Below, piece after piece: positions 17,425 through 25,483 of a stretch of DNA of 64,000 nt (its first letter is position 1; each line of letters opens with the position of its first letter). The stretch spans positions 620,001-684,000 of the forward strand of contig NZ_CP042432.1 of assembly GCF_008033235.1 (NCBI RefSeq). Reading direction: 5' to 3'. The stretch is from Anseongella ginsenosidimutans (GTDB lineage: Bacteria; Bacteroidota; Bacteroidia; Sphingobacteriales; Sphingobacteriaceae). The translations under genes were made by a program, and so were the position numbers. The notes beneath the pieces were generated by a model. The model made no database searches and was not told the DNA's origin. It saw only the letters and a list, made by a program, of their open reading frames with translations.

Positions 17425-17652
17425 ATGAAAAACGAAGATTATAACTCAAGCAGGGCCATAATGCGCCGTATTCGTCTAACGAGAGAAGAGAGGCGTTACT
17501 CGCAGGAATTCATGGCAGGCAAAATGGGCATTTCCCAGGAAGCGTACAGCAGGCTGGAACTGAATGAAACAACACCTTCTGTCGACCGGCTGTTACTGAT
17601 GGCGAGGATCCTTGATATCCCGGCCGAAGAATTGCTGTTTACCAGCTCCTGA
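17425..17652 (+). CDS. XRE-family helix-turn-helix regulator
   Basis: This 75-residue protein is a single HTH_3/Cro-type domain: IRRIRLTREERRYSQEFMA-like helix 1, the recognition helix KMGISQEAYSRLE, and the typical ETTPSVDRLLLMARILDI. There is no sensor domain. It is divergent from the GG-peptide operon across a gap full of inverted repeats and is the natural candidate to control it. Eighty-two bases further on begins an AraC regulator on the same strand, possibly co-transcribed. Confidence 0.88.
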   Translation: MKNEDYNSSRAIMRRIRLTREERRYSQEFMAGKMGISQEAYSRLELNETTPSVDRLLLMARILDIPAEELLFTSS

Positions 17653-17734
17653 GCGGGAATAGCCACACACTTGTGTTTTCAAGACAGCAGCGAACCCTCA
17701 CATAATTTGCCTATTTTAGGGGGGTCAGAGAGCC

Positions 17735-18628
17735 ATGATCAATTATTATAAATATCTTCCGGTAAACCGGGATGCTGTAAAATGGGGATTATGTGTCACG
17801 GCTGCGGGCTGCGGGCGAATTGATCTCTCGGACACTTATCCCCACGCGGGCCATCCCGCCCATCATTATTTTGACTGGAAAAATGGCCGTGTCCTGCAGG
17901 AATACCAGTTGATTTACATTCCTCGCGGAGGCGGAGTCTTCGAATCGGAAAGCTGTCCTATGACAAATATTAAGGAAGGAGCTATTATCTTCCTTTTTCC
18001 TAACGAATGGCATCGCTATAAACCGGATGCCGGCACCGGTTGGGATGAATACTGGGTAGGCTTCACCGGCGGCATCATGGATAACCTCGTAAAAAACCGT
18101 TTCCATGAACCAACGGCCCCCTGCCTGCAGATCGGGATCAATGAGCAGGTGGTAAGTATTTTTGACGAGATCATAGAGAAAACAAAGCAGGAAAAATCCG
18201 GCTACCAGCCGCTAATCTCCGGCGCGGTGGTTCACCTGCTCGGGTTGATCCATTCCATTTCAAGAGAGCATCATTTCGAAGATGAGCAAACGATCGTGGA
18301 AAATATGGTCAATAAAGCCCGTATACTTTTCAGAGCGAACGTGGAACAGCAAATTTCTCCCGAAAAAATAGCCAGCGAACTGGGACTGAGTTATTCCTGG
18401 TTCAGAAAAACGTTCAAGGCGTACACCGGCATTGCGCCCGGGCAGTACCTTATTCAGCTGAAGATCGAAAAAGCGAAGATGCTGCTCTCCGACCCGTCTA
18501 AATCTGTGAAGGAAATCGCTTATAACCTCAACTTTGATTCCAGTTTTTACTTTTCAAAGTTATTCAAGGAAAAGACCGGCCTGCCGCCGGAAAAGTACAG
18601 GAAAAAGATATTCCCGCACCTCAAATAA
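17735..18628 (+). CDS. AraC-family transcriptional regulator, paralogue of the one at 7713
   Basis: This 297-residue protein has an AraC-type cupin sensor domain (about 1-165; HHYFDWKNGR, GVFESES, WHRYKPDAGTGWDEYWVGF). A two-HTH DNA-binding domain follows (about 195-297; IASELGLSYSWFRKTFK, VKEIAYNLNFDSSFYFSKLFK). It aligns along its whole length with the regulator at 7713-8588. A strong hairpin terminator follows at 18651. The effector is unknown. This subfamily probably senses a sugar or sugar derivative, which suits the many carbohydrate genes here, but direct targets are not shown. The direct-repeat motif found at four places in this window is a candidate site for one of the pair. Confidence 0.9.
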   Translation: MINYYKYLPVNRDAVKWGLCVTAAGCGRIDLSDTYPHAGHPAHHYFDWKNGRVLQEYQLIYIPRGGGVFESESCPMTNIKEGAIIFLFPNEWHRYKPDAGTGWDEYWVGFTGGIMDNLVKNRFHEPTAPCLQIGINEQVVSIFDEIIEKTKQEKSGYQPLISGAVVHLLGLIHSISREHHFEDEQTIVENMVNKARILFRANVEQQISPEKIASELGLSYSWFRKTFKAYTGIAPGQYLIQLKIEKAKMLLSDPSKSVKEIAYNLNFDSSFYFSKLFKEKTGLPPEKYRKKIFPHLK

Positions 18629-18650
18629 AACCCGCTGGAAAGGCCTTAAA

Positions 18651-18687
18651 ACAAACAAGGCTGTTCGGGAGAACAGCCTTTGTTTGT
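18651..18687 (+). terminator. Strong intrinsic hairpin terminator after the AraC gene
   Basis: ACAAACAAGGCTGTTC (18651-18666) pairs with GAACAGCCTTTGTTTGT (18671-18687) around a GGGA loop, with a single bulged T. The stem is long and ends in a T-rich 3' arm, right after the AraC stop at 18628. Confidence 0.8.
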
Positions 18688-18689
18688 AT

Positions 18690-18847
18690 GTAACCAAAAC
18701 CTAACTTATGAGAAAAAAGTTTGCAAGAAGTCTTTTAAACTATTTGTCGTTCATTTCAACAAATATACTGTGTAGAGAAACGACAACTATCCTGTGGTAT
18801 CCTGCCTACAGAAAATATTTTAAAATTTTTAAATAGGGCAGCACAAG
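18690..18847. other. Gene-free, structured intergenic stretch between convergent genes
   Basis: No coding frame is credible here. TTGTCGTT (18744-18751) pairs with AACGACAA (18779-18786). A second pair, TATTTGT (18741-18747) and ACAAATA (18759-18765), competes for the same bases. Directly after lies one copy of the TRTCCTG direct repeat (18788-18805), and then an AT-rich run to the lactonase stop. It could be an RNA element or a remnant promoter region whose gene was lost. Confidence 0.4.
18788..18805. repeat. Direct-repeat motif TRTCCTG-N3-TRTCCTGC, copy 1
   Basis: TATCCTG-TGG-TATCCTGC: two TATCCTG units ten bases apart, matching the spacing of the copies at 41554, 47739 and 58654. This copy is between convergent genes, so no obvious target gene is adjacent. 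Confidence 0.5.
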
Positions 18848-19771
18848 TTATTTCTCCCCGAAGAATTCGGCGGGAACGCCGCGCACACCGGGCTTCACGG
18901 CAAACAGCCCTCCGCTGAGCGGGTAATCCCGCAGCTGTTCCTCGCTAAGGCCGTCGCGGGCCGTTGTAATATACAAAATGTCCAGGTTTTCACCTCCGAA
19001 TGCACAGGAGGTAGTATGCGGCCCCGGCACGCTTATCTTTTGCAGCAGTTCCCCTGTCAGCGGATCCCACCTGGCGACACAACTCCCGCCCCAGTGGGCG
19101 ATCCATAATTTTCCGTCTTCATCAATAGTCATTCCGTCAGGAGCGCCCATTCCGGGAGGAACTTTTACGGCCACCCGCGGATGGCTGATATTCCCCGTAG
19201 CATTATCGTAGCCGAAGGCCATTACAGTCATGGTTGGCGTATCCACATAATACATTGTTTTTTTATCGGCCGACCATACGATGCCGTTCGAGCAGGTAAC
19301 GCTGTCAAGCAGCAAGTGAATCCGGCCATCGGGGTCTACCCGGTAAAGGGCCGCCTCTTCGTGCCCGGCCATCGTGCCCACCCAAAAGCGACCGGCGGGA
19401 TCGCATTTACCATCGTTATACCTGATAGCGGAGTCTTTTTCCGCATTTACCAGGAAATCCATTTCGCCAGTGCTGGTATTCATCTTGTATATACCATCCT
19501 GCAATGCCACCAGGGCTTCTCCCGTACGGACCGGGACTACTGTCCCTATCTTTCCCGGAGTCGGCAGCCGGCGGTCTTCGCCCGTTGAAGGATCATAGAT
19601 ATGAAGCTGCTTCCCTTCGATATCTACCCAATATAGTTTTTGTTCGACCGGGTGCCATAATGCCCCTTCGCCCAATGTTGCTTTTGCATCCAGTACCAGC
19701 TGCACGTCCTGCGCCCCGGCTGCACCGGAAAAAAAAGTGAGAATGATCATTAATTTTAATCTGAGTTTCAT
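18848..19771 (-). CDS. Exported SMP-30/gluconolactonase-type sugar lactonase
   Basis: This six-bladed propeller of the SMP-30/LRE family hydrolyses aldonolactones using one divalent metal. The metal-ligand regions are visible: GEGALWHPVEQKLYWVDI (Glu), RYNDGKCDPAGRFWVGTM (Asn/Asp), SNGIVWSADKKTMYYVDT and GAPDGMTIDEDGKLWIAHW. I start at the ATG at 19771, which gives a clean signal peptide (KLRLKLMIILTFFSGAAGAQ); the frame extends 17 codons further upstream but with no signal logic. The product is about 307 residues and periplasmic. It is divergent from a Nudix-type sugar regulator (87-base gap), a pairing that suggests regulation by an aldose or its lactone. Confidence 0.88.
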   Translation of the reverse strand: MKLRLKLMIILTFFSGAAGAQDVQLVLDAKATLGEGALWHPVEQKLYWVDIEGKQLHIYDPSTGEDRRLPTPGKIGTVVPVRTGEALVALQDGIYKMNTSTGEMDFLVNAEKDSAIRYNDGKCDPAGRFWVGTMAGHEEAALYRVDPDGRIHLLLDSVTCSNGIVWSADKKTMYYVDTPTMTVMAFGYDNATGNISHPRVAVKVPPGMGAPDGMTIDEDGKLWIAHWGGSCVARWDPLTGELLQKISVPGPHTTSCAFGGENLDILYITTARDGLSEEQLRDYPLSGGLFAVKPGVRGVPAEFFGEK

Positions 19772-19858
19772 GCCTGATTGCCAATCTGAAAGGGAAATAT
19801 AATCATTATAGGGTTTGTTCAAAAACTTTATATTCGTGTTTATTAATTCAGTTGTATC

Positions 19859-20605
19859 ATGCTAAGGTATTCCGGACAACAAAGGCTGCTGCTGGCAGCA
19901 GACTGCATTATTTTTGGATTTGACGGCAGGGACATTAAATTGCTGCTTATACAACGCGGGTTCAAACCGGCCCTGGGCAAATGGAGCCTTATGGGAGGTT
20001 TTGTAAGGAAAGAAGAAAGCGCGGATGAAGCGGCTAACAGGATCCTGCGGCAATTGACCGGGCTGGAAGGAGTTTACCTGGAACAGCTTCATACATTCAG
20101 CGTGCCGGACCGGGACCCGGTTGAAAGAACGGTAAGCGTAACCTATTTCGCGCTTATCGACATTAATAAATACCAGCAGCAGCTAAGTGACGAGTATCAT
20201 GCCGAATGGTTTCACCTTAACGATATCCCCGAACTGATATTTGATCACCGGCAAATGGTGGATGTGGCGCGCAAAAGGGTTCAGTACAAAGCCACGCTTC
20301 ATCCTCTCTTATTTGAACTGCTGCCGGAAAAATTTACCATCCCCCAGCTGATGCACCTTTATGAGGGGATTTATGATACTACCTTTGATAAGCGGAATTT
20401 CAGCCGCAAGCTGTTATCCACCGGTTTACTCATTAAACAAAACGAAAAGGACAAGAGCGGCTCCAGGAAAGGTGCTTTTTATTACGTACTGGACCGGCAG
20501 CGATACGCCCGCAGCCAGCAGTCTTTCCTCCATTTTATACCCAATCCCGACCACTTGCTTCGTAACGGCCAGGCCTCTTCTCTTGTAAAAGAGCGTAAGT
20601 CCTGA
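19859..20605 (+). CDS. NrtR/AraR-type transcriptional regulator with degenerate Nudix domain
   Basis: This 248-residue protein has an N-terminal Nudix fold (about 10-150) and a C-terminal winged helix (about 160-235; FTIPQLMHLYEGIYDTTFDKRNFSRKL). The Nudix box reads GGFVRKEESADEAANRILRQLTG. The first Gly/Glu are present, but the REUxEE core is RILRQL, so the metal-binding Glu pair is gone and hydrolase activity is not expected. Nudix-derived regulators of this kind control arabinose and other sugar genes in Bacteroides (AraR, NrtR family). It is divergent from the lactonase at 18848 and convergent with the GH9 gene. The probable ligand is a sugar derivative. Confidence 0.85.
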   Translation: MLRYSGQQRLLLAADCIIFGFDGRDIKLLLIQRGFKPALGKWSLMGGFVRKEESADEAANRILRQLTGLEGVYLEQLHTFSVPDRDPVERTVSVTYFALIDINKYQQQLSDEYHAEWFHLNDIPELIFDHRQMVDVARKRVQYKATLHPLLFELLPEKFTIPQLMHLYEGIYDTTFDKRNFSRKLLSTGLLIKQNEKDKSGSRKGAFYYVLDRQRYARSQQSFLHFIPNPDHLLRNGQASSLVKERKS

Positions 20606-20620
20606 AGAAAGCACCCGGCT

Positions 20621-22501
20621 TCAGAAGGATTTGCCTTCCTCCAGGGGAAGTATAGCCTCCAGGGCGGAAACCAGGTAAACGAAAGGCGCATTCCAGTTAA
20701 TGGCTATTTCGTTGGAAGCATAGGAACAGTCACTATCAATATATGCCTGGCCGGGGAGGGTTGAAGGATAATCACAACCATCCTGCATTCCCGCATTCGG
20801 CCCTCCTGCCAGCAGTCCCGGAACGGGCTCTGGTACACCATCCGCGACAGAAGGACGATGATGAGGATGCATGGGCGTTTTATCTCCGAATCCTGTGAGA
20901 AAGGAGTAGCCGGTAGCATTCCTGCCCAGCAAATAATCCAGGTTAGCAAGTGCGTACTCCAGGTATTTCTTGTCAGGGTCTGCGCGATATGCCTGGATCA
21001 GTAAAATGCCCTGGTTAGCTGCCACAGCGTTACTCCCCCAGGCAAAATCGTCTGCTGAACATCCCATTACGGTACCATAAGGCTGGGCGGCCGCCTGGGC
21101 AATCCATTTGCCGGCCAGCCGCGTCAGGCGATTCTTTAATTTCGTAATATCCTTCTTTACCACCGGCGATAACTTTTTTTCCCAGCGCAGCAGTGAGTAG
21201 TACCCTAGGAGGCGTACCTGACTCCAGCTGGGAAGCGGCAGCTCGTCATCCGGAAACATCTCTATAATGGTATAATACTTTTCCTCCCCCGTGCTAATGA
21301 ACAGTTCAGCCGCGGCCCAGATAAATTCATCTTCCGGATAACGGTCGCCATATGCTCCGGTATGCACGTCAGGATCATACTTCCGGTTCATTTCTTCCTG
21401 GTTATAAATGCTGTCCGGGTTTTCCAGCGCCCATTCCCAGGCCTTTACAGCGGCATTAAGGCAGGAGTCAGAAAGACCGGGCAACTCTTGCTCCATATCG
21501 CTGAATATGCGGGCCGCCTGGGCCATCACCGCCGAGAAATCAAGGGATGCTGCCGTGCTTTTCTGTACCACGTATCTTTTGGAAACAGCGGTTTCGGGCA
21601 TGACCATACCTTCAAAATCCGCTGCAGTCAGCTTATGATATACCCCGCCATCGTGGGGATCCTGCATACTCAGCATCCAGCGAAGATTCCATAGAACTTC
21701 ATCGAGCAGGTCGGGAATGCTATTTGCGCTTTCGGGAATATCAAGATTTTGTTTTATGAAATATTCCGGAAAATCTTCATAAAGAGAGAGCAAGGTACCC
21801 ACGGTAATTCCGGAGTTAACCATGTATTTATTATAATCTCCTGCATCATACCAACCCCCCGGCGCGGAGATTACCAAACCTTCCGGGCGCTGCGAAGACG
21901 CTGAGGCCCCATGTATCAGTACGGCAGTATCGGGATGCCCGCCCGCCCGGGCCCACTTGCCGGCGTGTTCAGGAAGGAGCGTAGTAGCCGTCCGCTGAAA
22001 ATAAAAACCTTTCAGCGAAGCTTTTGCAATCTCCCGGTGAACTTCTCCCCGGATCTCAAAAGGATAAGATTTTCCCAGACCCGGAATGCACAGCACAAAG
22101 ATTCCCTCTTTTTTTAGTGAAGAAAAATCGGCAATACGGGTGCTTCCCGCCGAATTGGCCGAACTGCGTGAGGTATCTAGCAAACCCGTATAAACCGTGT
22201 CCCGGAGGTCTGGCCCGGTGATATAAAACCTGTCCGCTTCGCCGGCGCTGATTGTACTGCCAGCCCTGGTTGTCTGGCCAGCCCTGGTTGTCTGGCCAGC
22301 CCTGGTTGCACCAACGGCCCGGCCGGGCGCTTCCGCTTCCACTACAACCGCTATTTTAGCCGCCTGCGGGTAAAAACCCGTTTGGTTAAGACGTATTTCC
22401 CCGGCCAGCCGCTGAGCCGACACCGGGAATGCGGTAAGCCCTGAAAGAAAAGCGATCAGGATTGAACAGTTATACCATCCTGCCGTTTCATACCGGTTCA
22501 T
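20621..22501 (-). CDS. Secreted glycoside hydrolase family 9 endoglucanase
   Basis: This 626-residue enzyme has a signal peptide (cleavage near FPVSAQ). An N-terminal Ig-like CelD_N domain (about 33-160) precedes an (alpha/alpha)6 GH9 catalytic domain (about 175-620). The catalytic aspartates are in APGGWYDAGDYNKY and the general-acid Glu is in DCSYASNEIAINWNAP. The substrate-cleft motif HHRPS is also present. GH9 enzymes cut beta-1,4-glucan (cellulose, mixed-linkage glucan, xyloglucan). It is last in the SusC/SusD operon and defines the target as a beta-glucan. A six-residue tandem repeat (TRAGQT) lies inside the Ig-like domain. Confidence 0.93.
   Translation of the reverse strand: MNRYETAGWYNCSILIAFLSGLTAFPVSAQRLAGEIRLNQTGFYPQAAKIAVVVEAEAPGRAVGATRAGQTTRAGQTTRAGSTISAGEADRFYITGPDLRDTVYTGLLDTSRSSANSAGSTRIADFSSLKKEGIFVLCIPGLGKSYPFEIRGEVHREIAKASLKGFYFQRTATTLLPEHAGKWARAGGHPDTAVLIHGASASSQRPEGLVISAPGGWYDAGDYNKYMVNSGITVGTLLSLYEDFPEYFIKQNLDIPESANSIPDLLDEVLWNLRWMLSMQDPHDGGVYHKLTAADFEGMVMPETAVSKRYVVQKSTAASLDFSAVMAQAARIFSDMEQELPGLSDSCLNAAVKAWEWALENPDSIYNQEEMNRKYDPDVHTGAYGDRYPEDEFIWAAAELFISTGEEKYYTIIEMFPDDELPLPSWSQVRLLGYYSLLRWEKKLSPVVKKDITKLKNRLTRLAGKWIAQAAAQPYGTVMGCSADDFAWGSNAVAANQGILLIQAYRADPDKKYLEYALANLDYLLGRNATGYSFLTGFGDKTPMHPHHRPSVADGVPEPVPGLLAGGPNAGMQDGCDYPSTLPGQAYIDSDCSYASNEIAINWNAPFVYLVSALEAILPLEEGKSF
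22260..22307 (-). repeat. 18-base tandem repeat inside the GH9 gene
   Basis: Two full copies of CCAGCCCTGGTTGTCTGG (22260-22277, 22278-22295) and 12 bases of a third. The period keeps the frame, and the coding strand reads T-R-A-G-Q-T repeated, within the Ig-like N-terminal domain. It probably forms a flexible loop and can change copy number by slippage. Confidence 0.85.
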
Positions 22502-22524
22502 TTTGTAATATAGTTATTTATGGA

Positions 22525-23772
22525 TTAATCGGCCTCCGCATTGACGACCCTTATATTGTCGACGGCAAATACCACAGGAACCGGAGCCGGCGTCGGGTTA
22601 ACAAGGACTACTCTTAAATGATGCTGCCCATCCGCATTTCCCTTCAGCAGATCATCATAAGTTGACATCCGGGAATTAGCATTGGTCAAAGTATTCAGGG
22701 GAACTGAAACGGTATACCATTTTCCGTCCGTACTTCGTACAAAATCCGTTAAGGAAACGTTTGCCGATAACTCTGTATTGTTTTCGTTCTGGTACATTAC
22801 CTGCAATTCAATTCCCGCCAGGGAAGCAGCGGCAGAAACCGCCACCTCCATGCGGATATCAAAATCAGCGATCGGAACTCCCGGATCATACTTTTCCGGA
22901 GGAACTGTGGGATATATCTGCTCCCCTCCCCAATTTACCAGGTTAATGACTTTTTCATTAGCCCAGCCCCAGTCGGGCGGAAGTGTCATATTTATGAGGC
23001 CGAAGCTTCCGTCAATTGGCTGGATCCCCGGTGCGGTACTGGTGATATTGGCATTTGGAATACCCCAGCCCCAGTTATCCGGCCATACCAAGGCACCATC
23101 GGTATCAAAATCCGCCACCATCCCGTCCCCGTCGTAAAACCGGGTTGCCCGGTTTGCCTGTGAATTCCCGCTTTTCGTACTGACAATGAGGTCCCCGCCT
23201 CCGGAGGGGTCAAAACCGGGAGGAATGGTAACCGTAAGCGTGGCCCCGCCGGAGCCGCTGGCAAAGTCCCCGGTAAGATATACATCACCCGGGAACAATA
23301 CCGAGTCCACGAAATAAAAATATTTGCCATACAAGGTGATGGGTTCTCCTGCTCCTGCGTATTGATTACTGATCTGTTCCACGACAGGAGCGGGCGGCAA
23401 TACCTGGAACTGGTAAACCGCTTCCCCGAAAGGATTGACCACTTTGATCACATTCGGCACATCAGGATCTGTCGCTACGGTAGGAACGCTATCCGATACA
23501 CTGACTATCAAATGATTATTGGTAGCGTAGGCGGCATTAACCCCCACCCGGTAATTGTTGATGAAAACCGCTTCCACGCTTCCGAGATTGTTGCCCACGA
23601 TCACCAGGGTGCTTCCGAGCGTGGCGCTGCTCAGGGAACTGTCGGCGGTGGCCGGATCGCTCAGCCTGACCCGTTCGATAAAGGGCACGCCCTGACTGAT
23701 CGGTTCTTCTTCCTTTTCACAGGAAACCAGTATAAACAAGGCGGTAATGAATGTTAAAATATATCTTTTCAT
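22525..23772 (-). CDS. Surface glycan-binding lipoprotein with IPT/TIG domains
   Basis: This 415-residue lipoprotein (lipobox LVSC) has two IPT/TIG-type beta-sandwiches (about 35-125 and 130-220; markers are GSTLVIVGNNLGSVEAVFIN and GEPITLYGKYF). A C-terminal carbohydrate-binding-like sandwich follows (about 230-415), rich in Trp (WPDNWGWGIPN, PPDWGWANEKV), as expected for glycan stacking. It occupies the SusE/SusF-like slot directly after SusD and before the GH9 enzyme. It resembles the non-catalytic surface glycan-binding proteins of Bacteroidota beta-glucan loci. The exact ligand is unknown. Confidence 0.85.
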   Translation of the reverse strand: MKRYILTFITALFILVSCEKEEEPISQGVPFIERVRLSDPATADSSLSSATLGSTLVIVGNNLGSVEAVFINNYRVGVNAAYATNNHLIVSVSDSVPTVATDPDVPNVIKVVNPFGEAVYQFQVLPPAPVVEQISNQYAGAGEPITLYGKYFYFVDSVLFPGDVYLTGDFASGSGGATLTVTIPPGFDPSGGGDLIVSTKSGNSQANRATRFYDGDGMVADFDTDGALVWPDNWGWGIPNANITSTAPGIQPIDGSFGLINMTLPPDWGWANEKVINLVNWGGEQIYPTVPPEKYDPGVPIADFDIRMEVAVSAAASLAGIELQVMYQNENNTELSANVSLTDFVRSTDGKWYTVSVPLNTLTNANSRMSTYDDLLKGNADGQHHLRVVLVNPTPAPVPVVFAVDNIRVVNAEAD

Positions 23773-23810
23773 GATATTCCTGTCTTGTTGAATTTATTAG
23801 TACCTGATTC

Positions 23811-25462
23811 TTACTCCCCGAAATCATAAGGCACCGGCGGCTTTCGCAGATTCGGCGCCCTTGACAGTTCTGTGGCCGGAAGCGGAAGGTAAAAATTACC
23901 GGCATTCACTACATAGGTCCTGGGCTGCGCCGAACCTTCGTCTATTTCAATCTCCCAGGAATTGGGATCCGGGATCTGATCGGGGTAGATCCGGAAAAAC
24001 CCGCGGTCCTGCCCGCTTAAAATAGTATAGGCCTTCTGGGGATCATAATAGTGCAGCCGGGTGAACTCATACCAGGCTTGCCCTTCCATGGCAAATTCAA
24101 GCAACCGCTCGTTAAAAATATCTTCCCAGGTGACGGAGGTTTTGGGATCCAGGCCGGCCCTGGTCCGAACCGCGTTATAGTATTGTAAGGCCTCTCCATC
24201 GGAAGTAGAAGCGTTATTGCCTAAGACCGCTTCCGCATAGATAAGGTAAACATCGGCCAGGCGCAGCATATAGGTATTGATCTCGGTACGCTGCTGCTGC
24301 ACCTTGCCGTCGTTATCCTCCGGCCGTCCAACCACATACTTCTTTACCCAGACCCGGGAATTATAACGCCGGCTTTCCTCATCGGTGCTGTTCACCGGCA
24401 CCCGCAGTTCCTGGGGCTCTCCCCCGGAGGGCACCTGGGTGATATAAGAATAATGAGAAGCCGGCAGCATAAAGGTAGCCTTCCTTCGTTTATCCGCTTC
24501 TTCGTATTTTTCCAATATATAAAGGGAAGCGCCGATATCTCCTCCCCAGCCATCTCCGAAACCAGTTATTTCGGAGCCATAGGCCAGGTAAGCCTGCACG
24601 CTGTTATTCGTCCCCCAGCCGCCGTTATAGACCCATTGCAGAGCGAACAGGCTTTCGGGATTGTTATTGTTCTCCATCAGGAAGAGGTCGCGGTATTCCG
24701 GCAGGAGGCTGGCCCCGCTGTTATCGATCACATGCTTTGCATACCAGGCGGCGCTGTCCAGGTCCGCCTGGTTCCGGCTGCCGCTCTGCCCCACGCCGGA
24801 TCGGGCCAGGAACATTTTAGCCAGCATGCCTTCAGCCGCCCATTTCGTTAAACGCCCCTCCTGCGGCGCCGTCTCCGGCATATGCTGAACGGCAAAACGC
24901 AGGTCCCGCATAATAAATTCCCAGACGCTTGGTATGGTATTCCTGGCAATGCTGGTATCCTGCAGCAAGGTTGAGTTATCTTCGATAACCGGCACAGGGC
25001 CCCAGTTCTGCACCAGGTAGGAATAGGCAAGGCCTCTCATAAAACGCGCCTCGGCAATAGCATACTGTTTTATGTTTGCCGGCACATTTTCGCCGGCGAA
25101 CTGTTCTATATTCTTTATCAGCGTATTGGATTGCCCTACTATATTATAAAAGGACCTCCAGGACGCTCCGTTCTCGGCGGTCAGTCCGGTAGTGTTCATC
25201 TGGATATTTTCCAGCTGATAGGAGCCGGAAGTAAGAATACCCCCCTGGCATCGCCTATTCCATGGGAAGCCTTGTCGTTATAATCAAACCATACGAGGTT
25301 GTACAAGGGCGCCGTGCCTGCCAGCACTTGTTCAGCTGTTTGGTAAAAATTGGCATCCACGATCTGGGACTGTGGCGGACGGTCCAGAAATTCTGAAGAA
25401 CAGCCTGTAAGAATACCGGCTGCGAGGCCGGCAAGGTAATATATATGATTAGCTTTTCTCAT
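23811..25462 (-). pseudogene. susD: SusD/RagB-family starch-binding-like lipoprotein, frameshifted
   Basis: This outer-membrane lipoprotein forms the lid of the SusC transporter. The start at 25462 gives a lipoprotein signal (GILTGC) followed by SSEFLDRPPQS, the standard SusD opening. After GIGDARG the frame is lost. The true sequence (GILTSGSYQLENIQMNTTGL...) continues in the adjacent frame to the stop at 23811. Adding one C to the run of six C's at 25240-25245 repairs it into a protein of about 550 residues with TPR-like helices and the C-terminal SusD domain. A six-base homopolymer is prone to sequencing error but also to slipped-strand variation. It lies between SusC and the glycan-binding protein. 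Confidence 0.9.
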
Positions 25463-25483
25463 CTTGTTGTCGTTTAGAGAGGA

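Noticed and set aside
17661-17680. ACACA-CT-TGTGT inverted repeat before the second AraC gene
   Set aside because: It is a short, low-complexity palindrome without a second copy elsewhere; chance is likely.
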